The notes below the pieces were generated by a model. The model saw only the letters and a list, made by a program, of their open reading frames with translations. It was not told the origin of the DNA and did not search any database. A DNA stretch of 33,000 nucleotides from Glandiceps talaboti (lineage: Eukaryota; Hemichordata; Enteropneusta; Spengelidae), in contig NC_135561.1 in NCBI RefSeq assembly GCF_964340395.1, forward strand, positions 8,825,732-8,858,731, in the 5' to 3' direction. Each line of letters begins with the position of its first letter. Within the stretch, counting starts at the first letter, position 1. Positions 1 through 32,483 of this stretch are shown in pieces. The position numbers were made by a program, and so were the translations under genes.

Positions 1-94
1 CCGATGTATACCAGTACCATGATAAGCAACAAGGCAGTGCTATGTAATGTGGTCAATCAATACAATTTACAGATAATGTGATTACAGTATTTTG

Positions 95-207
95 TACGAA
101 AGCCGTGAAGGGACTTCTGACTTCTGACTTCCGACTTCTGACTTCTGACTTCTGACTTCTTCTGACTTCCGACTTCTGACTTCTGAAGTCCCTCTACGGC
201 TTTCGTA
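95..207. repeat. Hairpin element enclosing a heptamer minisatellite
   Basis: Two inverted arms of about 23 bases (95-117 and 185-207, outer part TACGAAAGCCG / CGGCTTTCGTA, inner part AGGGACTTC / GAAGTCCCT) enclose about nine copies of a 7-base unit, CTTCTGA or CTTCCGA. The arms are near perfect, so the segment could fold into a long hairpin. It looks like a small fold-back element whose centre expanded as a tandem repeat. No coding potential is seen. Confidence 0.75.
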
Positions 208-390
208 ATTTTGTGTCTCCTAACTGTTCTTTAATATTTGTCTCAACTTTAAATACTAGTATGGCAATGTGGTATACGCTGAGTATGACAGTCATCAAGG
301 TAATTTGGTGTAAGCGGAGTCTATAGGAATTATTATACTTGGGTGATTTTTTATTTTTGTTATCTGGTGAAATAAATGTCATTCATTTGT

Positions 391-584
391 TTTGTTTTGA
401 TTTGATTTGATTTGATCTCATTTCATTTTATTTATTTTATTTTATTTCATTTCATTTCATTTCATTTCATTTCATTTCATTTCATTTCATTTCATTTCAT
501 TTCATTTCATTTCATTTCATTTCATTTCATTTCATTTCATTTCATTTCATTTCATTTCATTTCATTTCATTTCATTTCATTTTC
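391..584. repeat. (TTTCA)n pentanucleotide microsatellite
   Basis: A pure run of the pentamer CATTT covers about 446-584. It is preceded by degenerate TTTGA and TTTAT units from about 391. Simple-sequence DNA with no gene. Confidence 0.95.
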
Positions 585-883
585 AAAATAAGATACGTAC
601 ATAAAACAACGATTCGATTATTCTCAGTATATGAGGAAACTGCTAGTGATGAGTTTTCATCATGTTTTCTGCCATTTGGGATATACATTGCACAAATCAC
701 CCATGCGTATAAACACAAGTTTCTAACGCACTTATTATTATAACTGTAACACACTACAGAGGAACGTCACCCCAGGAAATAATTTAAAATGTATTTTCAC
801 GAACTTTGGGTACTAGAACGTCAATTAATGATTTCACATCACCTAAATTTCCCTCGGAATATTAAATTGCAATTCTTTCACTA

Positions 884-1108
884 GACTGTCGACAGTCGTT
901 CGTGCCTTTTTGCTAAAACTAAAGTCGTTGCCTTGCTCCGATCCGGAGCAATACTATAACCGAGTGCCGGAGGCCTTCGGCACTCACACTTCGTGCCTTC
1001 GGCAATCGCAGTTCCTATCAATACGTAGTATGCAGTGCTACGGAGCGAGGCGACAACTTTGTTTTAGATGAAACGTGGCAAAAAAGGCACGAGCGACTGT
1101 CGACAGTC
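884..1108. mobile_element. TA-flanked MITE, copy 1
   Basis: A 225-bp element with terminal inverted repeats of about 30 bases. Each end starts with the self-complementary 14-mer GACTGTCGACAGTC, followed by a run such as CGTGCCTTTTTGC. It is bordered by TA on both sides (882-883 and 1109-1110), as expected for a Tc1/mariner-type TA target duplication. The interior has further short palindromes, for example around 962-985, and is much richer in GC than its surroundings. There is no transposase ORF, so it is non-autonomous. A second copy lies at 32484-32661. Confidence 0.85.
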
Positions 1109-1110
1109 TA

Positions 1111-2343
1111 TTTTTTCACCTCCAGTGTTCTTTTAGTGGTGCACTATGTCCCATGGGCCTTAGCGGACATTAATATTTATTATATGATTCCGAAATCTCC
1201 TTCAATAGTCGTCCTATATATCGCCACGACAGATATAGAGATGATACAGCTCTGTGTCAGCGCGCCACCTACGACCATATGTTACAGTCCAGTACAGAAA
1301 ATCAATAAGCGTTAATTTCTTTACCGTGAGTTATCCACTGTAGAACGTGTTTTTAATACATTGATTACACAATAATTTACAATGTACACTCTATGGGAGA
1401 GCATGACACTGTACGTGCATATATCTAATCACGTGTGTACAGAGTTCGTATCGTGTGCACATGATATGTATGTGGAATGACTACTAGATAGTGAGATTCT
1501 CGGGACGGTATCCTAGGGGCTAGCCTACCCATAGACTTAAAAAACTAACGCTACTATTTCCGCTATCTAGCTAACAGACATTTAATTTGTTTTTTAATAT
1601 TCGCTCATCCTTGGAAGGGCGAACAAAAATTAAAAAAAATTAAAATGACCCTCTCCATATCCTCTCCCCCGATCCTTTGGACACACAAAACATCATATAC
1701 AATCCTTATATTCTTGTTCGTCCTTTCAATTACTAGATATAGTTGTGCAACCGATTAATATCAGCTAGGACATTATGGTGTCGGATTTAGGCCTATATAT
1801 CGGTATATGTCGGAAAAATTATGCGTAAAACATAAAAGTTACTGTGTGACGCTAATCCCAGTCAGAATCCTAATTCAACGAAAATCAATAAAAACGTTCA
1901 GGAGTGACGTAATTAGCCTGAGTAAAACGAAATTAAACACGTTCAGCCAAAGACTATAATATAGGCTAGGCTTACATTCACTGAGATAGGACTGAGGTTT
2001 ACCAACACAGGAACTACACCCGATCGTCAACATTATGAATCTGTCAAAAACAAATGAAATCATGTCTCCCCCCCCCCCAGTAACTCATTGAAAGTTAATG
2101 AATTGGGGTAGATTGTAATTACTAAGTGTTCAAATCATTCTATGGAAACCTTTCCATATCTACACTGGTCATTTTGAAATAAAAACAAACTCTTACGACC
2201 CCTTTAGTATCGTAATGTTCACCACCACATGTTTTGAAGGAAGTTGACATTTTCTTTCCGCTAGGAGCAATTTGTATTCTAATAAGGAAATAACTTTGTC
2301 CGCTATTTATCAAAAGTTACTTTGCATGATGGATTTGCATGAT
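1111..2343. other. Intergenic region, no gene recognised
   Basis: AT-rich sequence with no convincing ORF, splice-site pair or RNA gene on either strand. A run of C occurs near 2068-2079. The short ORFs here have no family features. Confidence 0.6.
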
Positions 2344-2450
2344 ACATACGTACGTACGTTCATACATGTATGTATGTATGTATGTATGTATGTATGTATG
2401 TATGTATGTATGTATGTATGTATGTATGTATGTATGTATGTATGTATGTA

Positions 2451-2481
<31 letters not shown>

Positions 2482-2590
2482 ATGTATGTATGTATGTATG
2501 TATGTATGTATGTATGTATGTATGTATGTATGTATGTATGTATGTATGTATGTATGTATGTATGTATGTACGTACGTACGTTCGCACGTA
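2344..2590. repeat. (ATGT)n tetranucleotide microsatellite
   Basis: About 50 TGTA units run from about 2364 to 2570, broken once by a (TG)n stretch at 2452-2465 and edged on both sides by ACGT units (TACGTACGTACG). The open frames across it, giving repeats of YVCM or YIHT, are products of the repeat and not proteins. Confidence 0.97.
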
Positions 2591-2890
2591 CATTTGTATG
2601 TAATCTATGTATACGAAGTTTAAGAAACCCATTCCGACGTTAACTGGCATTCGCAAAAAATATTGCCCGCTTTCCAACAATATTCTACAGAATTGATCAC
2701 TTCATACACCATATGAAAGGGCGTTTTCTCCTCTTTGAAATTAGGGGGGAAACTTTTTAATGTAATGGGGCTTGATAGTCAATATTCTTCATATAAATGT
2801 GGTAACTAGCACATAGCTACACTCAAGCTGCCATTTTCGTATCGGTCTCTTTGAAATAATTACGGTGTTTCCTCAGACGTTCGCAATATG

Positions 2891-2899
2891 TATATTTAT
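2891..2899 (+). promoter_or_regulatory. Possible TATA-like element of the H1 gene
   Basis: TATATTTAT lies about 80-90 bases before the histone start codon, a plausible distance for a TATA box with a short 5' UTR. No clear CCAAT box or H1-specific AAACACA box was found. The assignment rests on position and composition only. Confidence 0.3.
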
Positions 2900-2980
2900 T
2901 TGTGTGTCTTGCGCCTTCATTCATTCCTATTCATCTGTCTCTAAGCTACGCTAGACACGATAACTATCGAAACTTTCACC

Positions 2981-3496
2981 ATGGTCGATGCAAAGAAACC
3001 AAGCAAGCCAAAGGCACCAGCCGCTCATCCCAAATACAGTGAGATGATCGCCAAAGCTATCGAATCTCTGAAAGAGCGTGGTGGTTCTTCACGTCAAGCC
3101 ATCGTGAAATACATCAGTGCCAACTACAAAGTTGGCGATAATGTCGGCGTTCAAGTTAAATTGGCGCTCAAACGTATGGCAGCCAAAGGAGCCCTGAAAC
3201 AAACCAAGGGCAAGGGCGCAAACGGCAGCTTCAAACTTGGAGAAAAGAAGAAGGTTAAGAAGCCCAAGGCAAAGAAACCAAAGAAGCCCAAAGCAAAGAA
3301 ACCAAAGAAGGCAAAGAAAGTCAAGAAGGCAAAGAAACCAAAGGCAAAGAAACCAAAGGCAAAGAAAGCAGCTAAACCCAAGGCAGCCAAACCAAAGGCA
3401 AAGAAAGCAGCAAAACCCAAGGCAGCCAAGAAACCAGCAGCCAAGAAAGCCGCTCCCAAAAAGAAGGCCGCAGCAAAGAAACCAGCCAAGAAGTAA
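2981..3496 (+). CDS. Linker histone H1 (H1.0-like), intronless
   Basis: Linker histone of 171 residues. It binds the nucleosome dyad and linker DNA in the nucleus and compacts chromatin. A short basic N-tail (residues 1-14) is followed by a winged-helix H15 domain at about 15-88, recognisable from [32 protein letters not shown] and the closing [16 protein letters not shown]. Residues 89-171 are a lysine/alanine/proline tail made of repeated AKKPKAKKP-like units. The ATG is in a strong Kozak context (CACCATGG). The gene has no intron, as is usual for H1. The segment [15 protein letters not shown] resembles vertebrate H1.0 (YKVGENADSQIKLSIKR). No core histone gene is nearby, and the first 350 bases after the stop contain no recognisable histone 3' stem-loop, so this may be a replication-independent or orphan copy. 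Family certain; subtype inferred. Confidence 0.96.
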   Translation: MVDAKKPSKPKAPAAHPKYSEMIAKAIESLKERGGSSRQAIVKYISANYKVGDNVGVQVKLALKRMAAKGALKQTKGKGANGSFKLGEKKKVKKPKAKKPKKPKAKKPKKAKKVKKAKKPKAKKPKAKKAAKPKAAKPKAKKAAKPKAAKKPAAKKAAPKKKAAAKKPAKK

Positions 3497-4454
3497 ATTA
3501 ACATTGATATGATACAAGAGACTTTTGACGTGTTTTTAGTTTCACCTATAAAATTATACAGTACATTTTTATATCAGACTATATATATCTTGTTACTTGT
3601 AGCTGTTTTTGACTCGTGAAGATCTCAGGATTCTATTTGGATTGATATTCAATTCCGTTTATTTCAACGATGTCAAAGGACTTTATAGTACACCCTCCAA
3701 TCGTGGACTAAATATCTTGTAAATACTATTTATTTTATATATGCTCCAGATTTTGTTCGTTTTTTTTCAGTTATATACCTAAGAATGTTTAGGACTTGGT
3801 TGACTGGGAAAATGAACAGAAACATTTTCAATCGTAAACATGCATATCTGTAATTTATTCCGTCATTTTTTGAATAATGACTTCTATGTTATGTCGAACG
3901 TATCTATATTTCAGACTTTCACAGATTAAAACCACTTTTATATATGAAAATTTTATGTGTTGGATGCGTCTATGTATGACAGTGTAATGGTATAATTGTA
4001 TACATGTTTCGTACACGTAACAAGTCCACCCACCCCCGGCCCCTCCAAAAACTCTGTAAAATATGATGTGTTGGTTCATTTGCCATCTGAGTCGAATCCT
4101 TGATCCTTGCCGAGGTCCCTTTCAGTTTTCTCGACTGGAAAAAAGAGGCATGAATCGATTTCAAAAAAGCGCGGGCTCAAGTCCCGCCCAAGCAAATCAA
4201 TATCGGATTAGCTGATATCGTTGTGAGGCCTCATGCAAAAATGATGAGTCTATTGTGACTGTGAGTTGCCAAAGATACATGATTAAGATTTACATATGAA
4301 GGGATCGGAGTCACCAGAACCTGAGCTGAGACCGAGTGCATTATCGTTCGAAGGAGCACCTGATCAAACGATATATTAATACGTTCAAATGATGGAGCAA
4401 TACTTTCAAATGATATAATGCTGTCAATTGAAATACCAATACTACCCTTTTCTC
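3497..4454. other. H1 3' flank and intergenic region
   Basis: I see no histone-type 3' hairpin (GGCYCTTTT.AGRGCC) and no perfect AATAAA in the first 400 bases; an ATTAAA occurs near 3925. The rest is AT-rich and apparently non-coding. At 4171-4187 a perfect 5-bp stem with a 7-base loop (GCGGG..CCCGC) resembles a tRNA T-arm or box B, but no acceptor stem or other arm accompanies it. Confidence 0.5.
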
Positions 4455-4875
4455 CAACGTGCTCAGAACACCGCTGCTAGAATAATCACTCGTTCAAGGC
4501 AATTCACCCATATCTCACCATACCTATATCTCACCATATCTCACCCTCAAGATCGACAGTGGTTGCCAGTTCGCTTCAGGATATAAATTACAAGATTCTT
4601 CTGCTTACTTACAAAGCCCTACACAATAAAGCCCCAGCATACATCAGTGATTTGATTAAGTCATACACACCACAGTGTTCCCTCCATTAGGTTAATAAGG
4701 GCTTGTTGGTCTCAATTCAACAACATTTAACAACAAGACGTATGGCGGCCGTGGTTTTCCAAACTGTGCTCCAAAACTTTGGAATGGCTTACCACAAGAA
4801 ATTCTTCAGTCATCAAATCTGGAAACTTTTAAGAACAAATTGAAAGCACGTCTTTTCAAACTAGCATATCTTTTT
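4455..4875 (+). mobile_element. Decayed 3' end of a non-LTR (LINE) retrotransposon
   Basis: The plus-strand frames give pieces typical of the C-terminal end of LINE reverse transcriptase ORFs of the CR1/L2/Jockey kind: QRAQNTAARIITRSR, then WLPVRFRI, NYKILLLTYKALHNKAPAYI, SDLIKSYTP, TRRYGGRGFPNCAPKLWNGL and TFKNKLKARLFKLAY. The pieces lie in different frames and are interrupted by stops (for example TAA after FRI), and part of the text is duplicated (the TATCTCACCATA repeats near 4510-4545). Only the last roughly 140 residues remain, so this is a 5'-truncated dead copy. Family level is sure; clade is not. Confidence 0.9.
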
Positions 4876-5375
4876 AATTGTGCCTCACCATGATCCCTTC
4901 TAGTCCTGCTTGCATACGGAGGAATTCGGGACTCGATTCTGACAATTGTCCCTCCCCCTCCATAATTTGTATTATGATCACCCCATGCATCCTAGAGTAG
5001 CATATTTCCAATGCAAACACCGATGACGGTATTTTGAATATTCGTAAATATCTATAACGTCATTATTTTGTATTATATTATAGCATTACCAATTCCAGTG
5101 AATTTTGTGACGTCATCGCTGTACATTATTACTGATAATGTACTCCATTATTGGGCATCGCGGCCCCGGAACGAGCATAACAAATTTGTGTTCACAGCAG
5201 TTCATTGAAGTGTTCATTGTATGTGTGTGTACATGTACGTACGTGTGTCGCTATGATTAGTATTCAGCTTCCGGGCCGAACATGGCAGAGGATGTTCAGC
5301 GCTGTGTATATTATATGTTGTTTTGCGTTTCTCGGTCTACAAATTCACTGGAATTGGCAAAACTACAAAATAATA
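4876..5375. other. Intergenic region, no gene recognised
   Basis: Mostly AT-rich non-coding sequence after the LINE remnant. An open frame from 5205 runs into the fold-back element at 5376 and has no family features, so I do not call it a gene. Confidence 0.5.
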
Positions 5376-5515
5376 ACAATAATGTACGCCCTCCCAGTCC
5401 ATAATGGACTCAAGCAAACTTTGCACTCCATAATGGGCTCGGCTGTCGCCTCGCCCATTATGTCGTTCAAAGTTTGCTTTCGTCCATTATGGGCTCGGAG
5501 GGCGTACATTATTGT
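5376..5515. mobile_element. Fold-back (MITE-like) element
   Basis: A 140-bp sequence that is almost one hairpin. The left arm (ACAATAATGTACGCCCTCC, then CCATAATGG and AGCAAACTTTG) is matched in reverse at the right (CAAAGTTTGCT, CCATTATGG, GGAGGGCGTACATTATTGT). The CCATTATGGGCTC motif also recurs inside it. No transposase is encoded. Confidence 0.8.
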
Positions 5516-6190
5516 TTAATTATGATCATCTTAGAATAGAATATTATCATCCTGGGATAGAACATTAGCTCACAAGTGCCTGTGGTCACATGTTGTACCA
5601 AAAGCAGTGACGACACACTTTGATACATCTATTTTCGTGACGTAAGCACACGTCGTCTGCAACATGCACGGAACGAAGCTGCACTAGACTGGTGAGTTCA
5701 AAACTATTATATATAAAGAAATGAAAATTTACTTGACAATGACAGGAATTGTCTCCCCTCAATAGCGTTACATGAGCATTTATAATATAGACATCCATGA
5801 CAAGTAAATCATGTCATATGCGACCTGTGCGTGAATGCGTGATAACCGCAAGGTACGTGTTTTGCAAATTTGCAACACAAGCAGAAATAGAATGGTAGAT
5901 GGGAACCCCCCCCCCCACGGGGCAGTCAGCTCTGGTATACAGGGGTGTGGGGTCAGTACTACCACATGTGCTAACTCCCAGACCCATCTTAGACCAAATT
6001 TGACCAAATATCAACACCCCTTTTCAGACCATACACGTTTTAGACCAAAATTTGAAATACTAAATTATTAAATAGAGGATTGCAAAATTTAATTTTCACT
6101 GTCGTATTTGTCCCTAGGGGCAACATTTTAATTGGGACATTTAATATGAATGACACAGTTATAATTTTAAGGATTCTAGACCAAGCAAAT
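5516..6190. other. Intergenic region with part of a dispersed repeat
   Basis: No gene seen. A C-run lies at about 5907-5918. The stretch 6075-6190 (from TTGCAAAATTTAATTTTCAC to ATTCTAGACCAA) is a diverged copy of 9998-10110 inside the receptor gene (TTGCAAAATGTAGTTTTCAC to TTTCAGACCAA). The pair therefore marks a dispersed repeat family. Confidence 0.55.
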
Positions 6191-6212
6191 CAGACAGACG
6201 GACAGACATACG

Positions 6213-6254
<42 letters not shown>

Positions 6255-6255
6255 T
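6191..6255. repeat. (CAGA)n tetranucleotide microsatellite
   Basis: A run of ACAG/CAGA units, with two imperfect units near 6200-6212. The overlapping frame coding RQTDRQTD is a product of the repeat. Confidence 0.95.
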
Positions 6256-6884
6256 ACACAGTGCACAAATGGTCAACCAAAACCTGAGCATTCCTTTTGA
6301 AGCTAAGAAATTGTCCAGCCTTCCACACTTCACCATTGGTGATGTTCTTTACAATGGTACGTTTATATATGCCCTCTTTGTAACACCTCATACATATGTA
6401 ATTAGATTGTCTAGAGGTCTAAACAAGTCTTTTAAACTCAAATTTTACTTCATTTAATATTACAAGTTAATAATTAAGAAAGTGATACACAACAAAATGC
6501 ATAGTTATATCATTGCGTAATTTGTGAAAAGAAAAATAGTTACAATGAAATATGATCAGCTGATTCAATTGAAAATGTAACCAACACTAATTCCCAAGAA
6601 CATATTGTATTTCAATCCTAAAAACAATCTGTAAAAACTATTAGGATATGCTGAAGGTAGTATACTTTCAGTCACAAGAGTAAGTGTATCATATATTACA
6701 CCTTGCACAAGCCAGGTTCAGCAAAAAAATATGGAATATATACTCTGGTTATTCTACGTCACCACAATGTGTGTCTAGTCTACATCATTGGTTCTGCTGT
6801 GTTTGAAATATGAGTCAAAACATTCATAATTACCATTACCTTTCCCAATTCATTTTTATATTAATGGTAATGGTATAATGATAT

Positions 6885-7034
6885 TATTATTCCTCAATAT
6901 TTTTCTTCATTCAGCTGGAAAATACTCATGACCTAAGGGTTATCACTACTTGTCTAGTGACTCGTAGTGATAAGGACTCCTTAGGTCACTCGTATTTTCC
7001 TTGGCTGAACGAAGAAATATATTGGGGAATAATA
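6885..7034. mobile_element. Fold-back MITE family B, copy 1
   Basis: A 150-bp inverted repeat. The left arm TATTATTCCTCAATAT..TTTCTTC.TTCAGC..GGAAAATAC..TGACCTAAGG is repeated in reverse at the right up to GGGGAATAATA. The two arms together cover most of the element, leaving a loop of only about 15 bases. A related copy lies at 12447-12594. Non-coding and non-autonomous. Confidence 0.82.
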
Positions 7035-8540
7035 CCTTATTATTTCATGATGTGTCTCATTTGTAATTACGTTTTGTGTTTAAATTCAATGTGTTCTGGT
7101 CAATGAATCAAAGTACTGGTTTTAGGGTCCGTACAGTGAAATACAAATTCATTACATTTAAAAAAACAAACTTTATGTGTACAGCTACACACACAAAGTT
7201 AACTGTAGGTGACTCAATACATCCCATTGTGTAAAGTTAGAAGAGGAAGTCATTACATCTCTAACAAATTGATTTCAAACAAATGGTCCAGTTGCAACTT
7301 TAAAACAATATCTTTGTTTTCATATTAAATGAAAATAAAATTCGTGCCTCATTCAGTATCTTTGACATTTAATTATGTCTACCTATCAATTGGTGCATTC
7401 CTTAAAATGCCACTGGTGTTGCAGCACAACTGAATGCACTTAAAAAAAAACTTTGACAAAATGTAGGTCGCGCCACTACCCGTTGTAATTTTGAAGTTCA
7501 AAATATTCAATTAGATTTAATTAGCACATCACTGATAGGATTATCCTGTCATCAATAATTCTTCATCTACAGATTATAGAAACATGTCAAGCTTGTCAAG
7601 TACTTGTGAAGTTGAATGTTTTTAAACAAAAATTTGCATCACTGATGGGGGATCATCACATCATTCAGAGAAACATTCCGACAAAATTTCAGATCAATCT
7701 GCCTATCAGCATTGGATCTGAAGATTAGACTGCTGTAAAGTTTTAATTAATTTATTAGATATACGAAATAGAAAAAAGTGTGTAGAGATTTTATAGTTGC
7801 AAAAAAATTATCAATTAGTGTATGACAGATTGTCTCACAGAAAACAAGTTATAACTAACTCACTTTTCCCAAATATCTGAAAATCATTTTCAGAAGGTAA
7901 AATAAAGGTAATGTATAAAATATATTTGAAAAAATAGTGTGTATCACACTATCAAATGAATTCAATCTTTAAAGTCAAAATCATGTTAGATTGGTTGTAT
8001 TGATTAAAGTGTTATAATTTTAACAGCCAACAACTGGCAGCACTTGCTGTAAACCTGGAAATATTTGCTAAAGTGGAAACTTTAGAACTTTAACAGCTAA
8101 AACTTTAAAAATCGCAAAATTTTCTCAGGCCCAAAAAATTATCTAGGTTTATAGTATATGACTGATCATATCTTCATCACCTTCATTGCATTTTTTTTCA
8201 AAGGTTTTATATAATATTCAAACTGTGTCAAAATACCACATCTCAATCTTTCCTAACAGGAATTGTTCAAGCACATTTCAAGCAGAACCAAACAAAAGCA
8301 GCGTACAGCTTACATTTGATTGCTTATGTTATAATCAAATGGGATATAGTTATATAATGTGCACTAGTCAACCAAGCTGAATAAATGGGACCTGGTAGGA
8401 CAGAGATTGTTATGTGAAGGATTTCATCCACTATTCTTAGAGAGGCTTTAAGGATCAATTGGGCAGTCATGCTTTTTAGGTCTGTGCCAGGGAGCATTAA
8501 TTGTAACTTGAGCACAGCGTAGGAAAGTGCTAAAATGTAA
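7035..8540. other. Region between fold-back element and receptor 3' end
   Basis: AT-rich non-coding sequence with no supported exon. It includes old dispersed repeat text, for example GCAGCACAACTGAATGCAC near 7421 and ATCACTGATGGGGGATCATC near 7635, which recurs in the receptor introns. The part nearest 8,577 is the receptor 3' UTR, whose end I cannot place. Confidence 0.5.
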
Positions 8541-8547
8541 ATATCCA

Positions 8548-8553
8548 TTTAAT
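8548..8553 (-). terminator. Possible polyadenylation signal (ATTAAA) of the Ig-TIR gene
   Basis: ATTAAA on the minus strand, 25 bases after the TAA stop at 8578-8580. It is the common variant hexamer. It would give a very short 3' UTR, and a distal site is equally possible. Confidence 0.3.
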
Positions 8554-8577
8554 TTTGCTACTCTTGCTTCTTAGTGG

Positions 8578-30438
<21,861 letters not shown>

Positions 30439-30661
30439 TTTACTTGATGTATCTGGTGTAAATCATATAAGAGAAAAAAGAAAATCTATCAAAGAAGTAT
30501 GTCACGTCAAATTTGACACTCCTATGTTATAAACAGTTTGTAATATTCAAATAATAAGCTTATATATACATATGTGTATCTTGCTTGATACTGTTATTTA
30601 CTGCATACATTATGTATTGAGCACTGTTTACTCCAGAATAGACATTTACATATACTGAGTT

Positions 30662-30732
<71 letters not shown>
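30662..30732. repeat. (TA)n microsatellite
   Basis: About 35 TA dinucleotides, 225 bases upstream of the receptor start codon. A shorter (TA)n occurs at 30834-30848. Confidence 0.96.
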
Positions 30733-30736
<4 letters not shown>

Positions 30737-30744
30737 AGTTTTTA

Positions 30745-30792
30745 TTACGCTCTGTCACTATTACGCTCTGCCACTATTACGCTCTGCCACTG
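30745..30792. repeat. Short tandem repeat, about 17 bp x 3
   Basis: ATTACGCTCTG(T/C)CACT is repeated three times directly after the TA run. Confidence 0.9.
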
Positions 30793-31205
30793 CAGTATAG
30801 AGCACTGTCTTAGCAGATTGATATTCACCGAGTTATATATATATATATTGTATTATATAGTATGGGTTTTATGTACCGTAAAATAACATACCCTGCACCT
30901 CATGAACTGTACATGCATGATTCATACTTTAAAATAGAAAGTGCCCCTCGGCGCAAAAGTGATTGTGATACCCTGACTGTGATATTCGCTTCAGGGACGC
31001 CAGCTAGTACCTGCACGTCTTCATCCCAATAAGACGTACTGAAAGACTTGTTTGTAAGTATAACGAGTGGTTACTACAAGGCATACATTGTACATAACGT
31101 ACGACGAATCTTGCAGTCTACAGTACATCCCTAGCCTACGACATGACGGAGTCCCCGGGCCCGGAGCGCATAATTCCAAATAACGGAGTGACATTATATA
31201 GCCCC

Positions 31206-31426
31206 GTGTAGACGTAGGTCGTCCTCCCGGGTCGTCCTACCTGATATGAGGCAGCCCTGAGTCCTATGAGGTAGGATAGGTTTGTGTCTGCACATTACGG
31301 CGTAGATGTCGCGCGTTCCTGACTTCGTCCTATGTACTGTCATGAGGGTTTCAGGAAACCTCTCAAAGGTGTCCTAAGTCAGGACGGTTTCTTTCAGGAC
31401 AGGTTCGGGACGCGTTACGTCTACAC
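31206..31426. mobile_element. Inverted-repeat element, GC-rich
   Basis: About 220 bp bounded by GTGTAGACGTA (31206-31216) and TACGTCTACAC (31416-31426). Inside are many short, partly inverted blocks of the type GTCCTA / TAGGAC and CAGGAC / GTCCTG. It is clearly richer in GC than its flanks. No transposase ORF. The superfamily is unknown. Confidence 0.6.
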
Positions 31427-32280
31427 AGGCTTCAAACTATCCGTAGTCCTTGCCTCAGGAAGGATTTTTATTGCCGTGATGAAAAGTCCCTCAACTGTGA
31501 GTCTACCTACATTTTACCATGCAGAGCTAGTTTGTGTTTGTTCGGGATGTTCTCAATCCTATATTCGTGTCTAACATATATTCACCATTCTCAATAATAC
31601 AGCCATGCATTCACGTACCGATTTAAAGGCTAGTAAGTCGTCTTGCCGATACCACGCACGCATCAGAAAGGCTGTGTACAACTGTCCGACGTAAGTGATA
31701 GTCAACTGGTAATAGCGAGTACTCTGGAAAACACGTTCGTGGATTCCCGGAATTCTATTTATAGCAACGACTGAATTTCTAAGTATTTTGTCTGCTACCG
31801 AATTGATGCATAGTCTACCGACGCATCTGAACTGTATTCACCTCCGTCTATTCATACACCGAACACGCCACTCCGCATACTTGGATGATGAAATACAATA
31901 TTGCCGTGACACTTTCATTATGTAATTTGTAATGTAGCCTCAGACAAGCGCTAGAGGTCATTTCAGGACAAGTAAACAAGAAAATAAAGGCATTATACTA
32001 CTGGTATGGCAAGTCAGAGTTCCATGGAATTGTGAACGGTACAGTTGAGTGTCATATCTGATAAGTTACCCCACTACTTTTACTAGATTCTCTCACTGTC
32101 TTGGAGCTTCGCATAAATAGCTAAAACTCGGGTTGTTTTGTATGTACCGATGCGATATCTACTGCGTATTAAATAGTACTTGAATATCCCTGTTCTGTGC
32201 GCCCTCATCGATTATATAGGGCTAACCCTTCGTTGACATATTGTGCGATGCTCCGTTTTAACCACAGGGGACCAAGGAAC
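31427..32280. other. Intergenic region, no gene recognised
   Basis: No ORF with family features, no RNA gene and no clear repeat. The 80-codon open frame starting at 31332 lies mostly inside the inverted-repeat element and is not supported. Confidence 0.5.
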
Positions 32281-32284
32281 CGTG

Positions 32285-32405
32285 TGACAAACAAAACAAA
32301 CAAACAAATAAATAAATAAACTATCAAATAAATGACAAATGAACAAGCAAACGAACGACAAGTATGGGGACAAATAAAATAATTAAATAAACCAGCAAAT
32401 AAACA
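32285..32405. repeat. Low-complexity AAAC/AAAT-rich tract
   Basis: Degenerate AAACAAAC, AATAAATA and ACAAATGAACAAGC units. The minus-strand open frame over it is hydrophobic only because of this composition. Confidence 0.75.
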
Positions 32406-32483
32406 GATACTCATGGGGGTTAGGTATGTTGTTTTTTTCTATACCCATCACTAGTAAGTGTATAGACAAGAAAACATATCTTA

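Larger units (their letters stand above)
30439..31205. other. Upstream region of the Ig-TIR gene
   Basis: Would contain the 5' UTR and promoter, but I see no definite initiator or TATA box. It holds a (TA)n run and a small tandem repeat. Non-coding 5' exons further upstream cannot be excluded. Confidence 0.5.

Noticed and set aside
2272-2680. Open frames across the ATGT microsatellite
   Set aside because: They encode only YVCM or YIHT repeats caused by the tetranucleotide, on both strands.
3089-3517. Minus-strand and alternative-frame ORFs over the histone gene
   Set aside because: Shadows of the lysine-rich H1 tail; they have no family features.
4171-4187. tRNA-like T-arm GCGGGCTCAAGTCCCGC
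   Set aside because: Only one stem-loop is present; no acceptor stem, D-arm or anticodon arm matches around it. Possibly a SINE relic, but unsupported.
5205-5519. 104-codon plus-strand ORF
   Set aside because: Its second half is the fold-back element and its first half has no recognisable domain.
32205-32414. Hydrophobic minus ORF resembling a membrane protein
   Set aside because: Arises from AAAC/AAAT low-complexity sequence; no domain, and no splice context.
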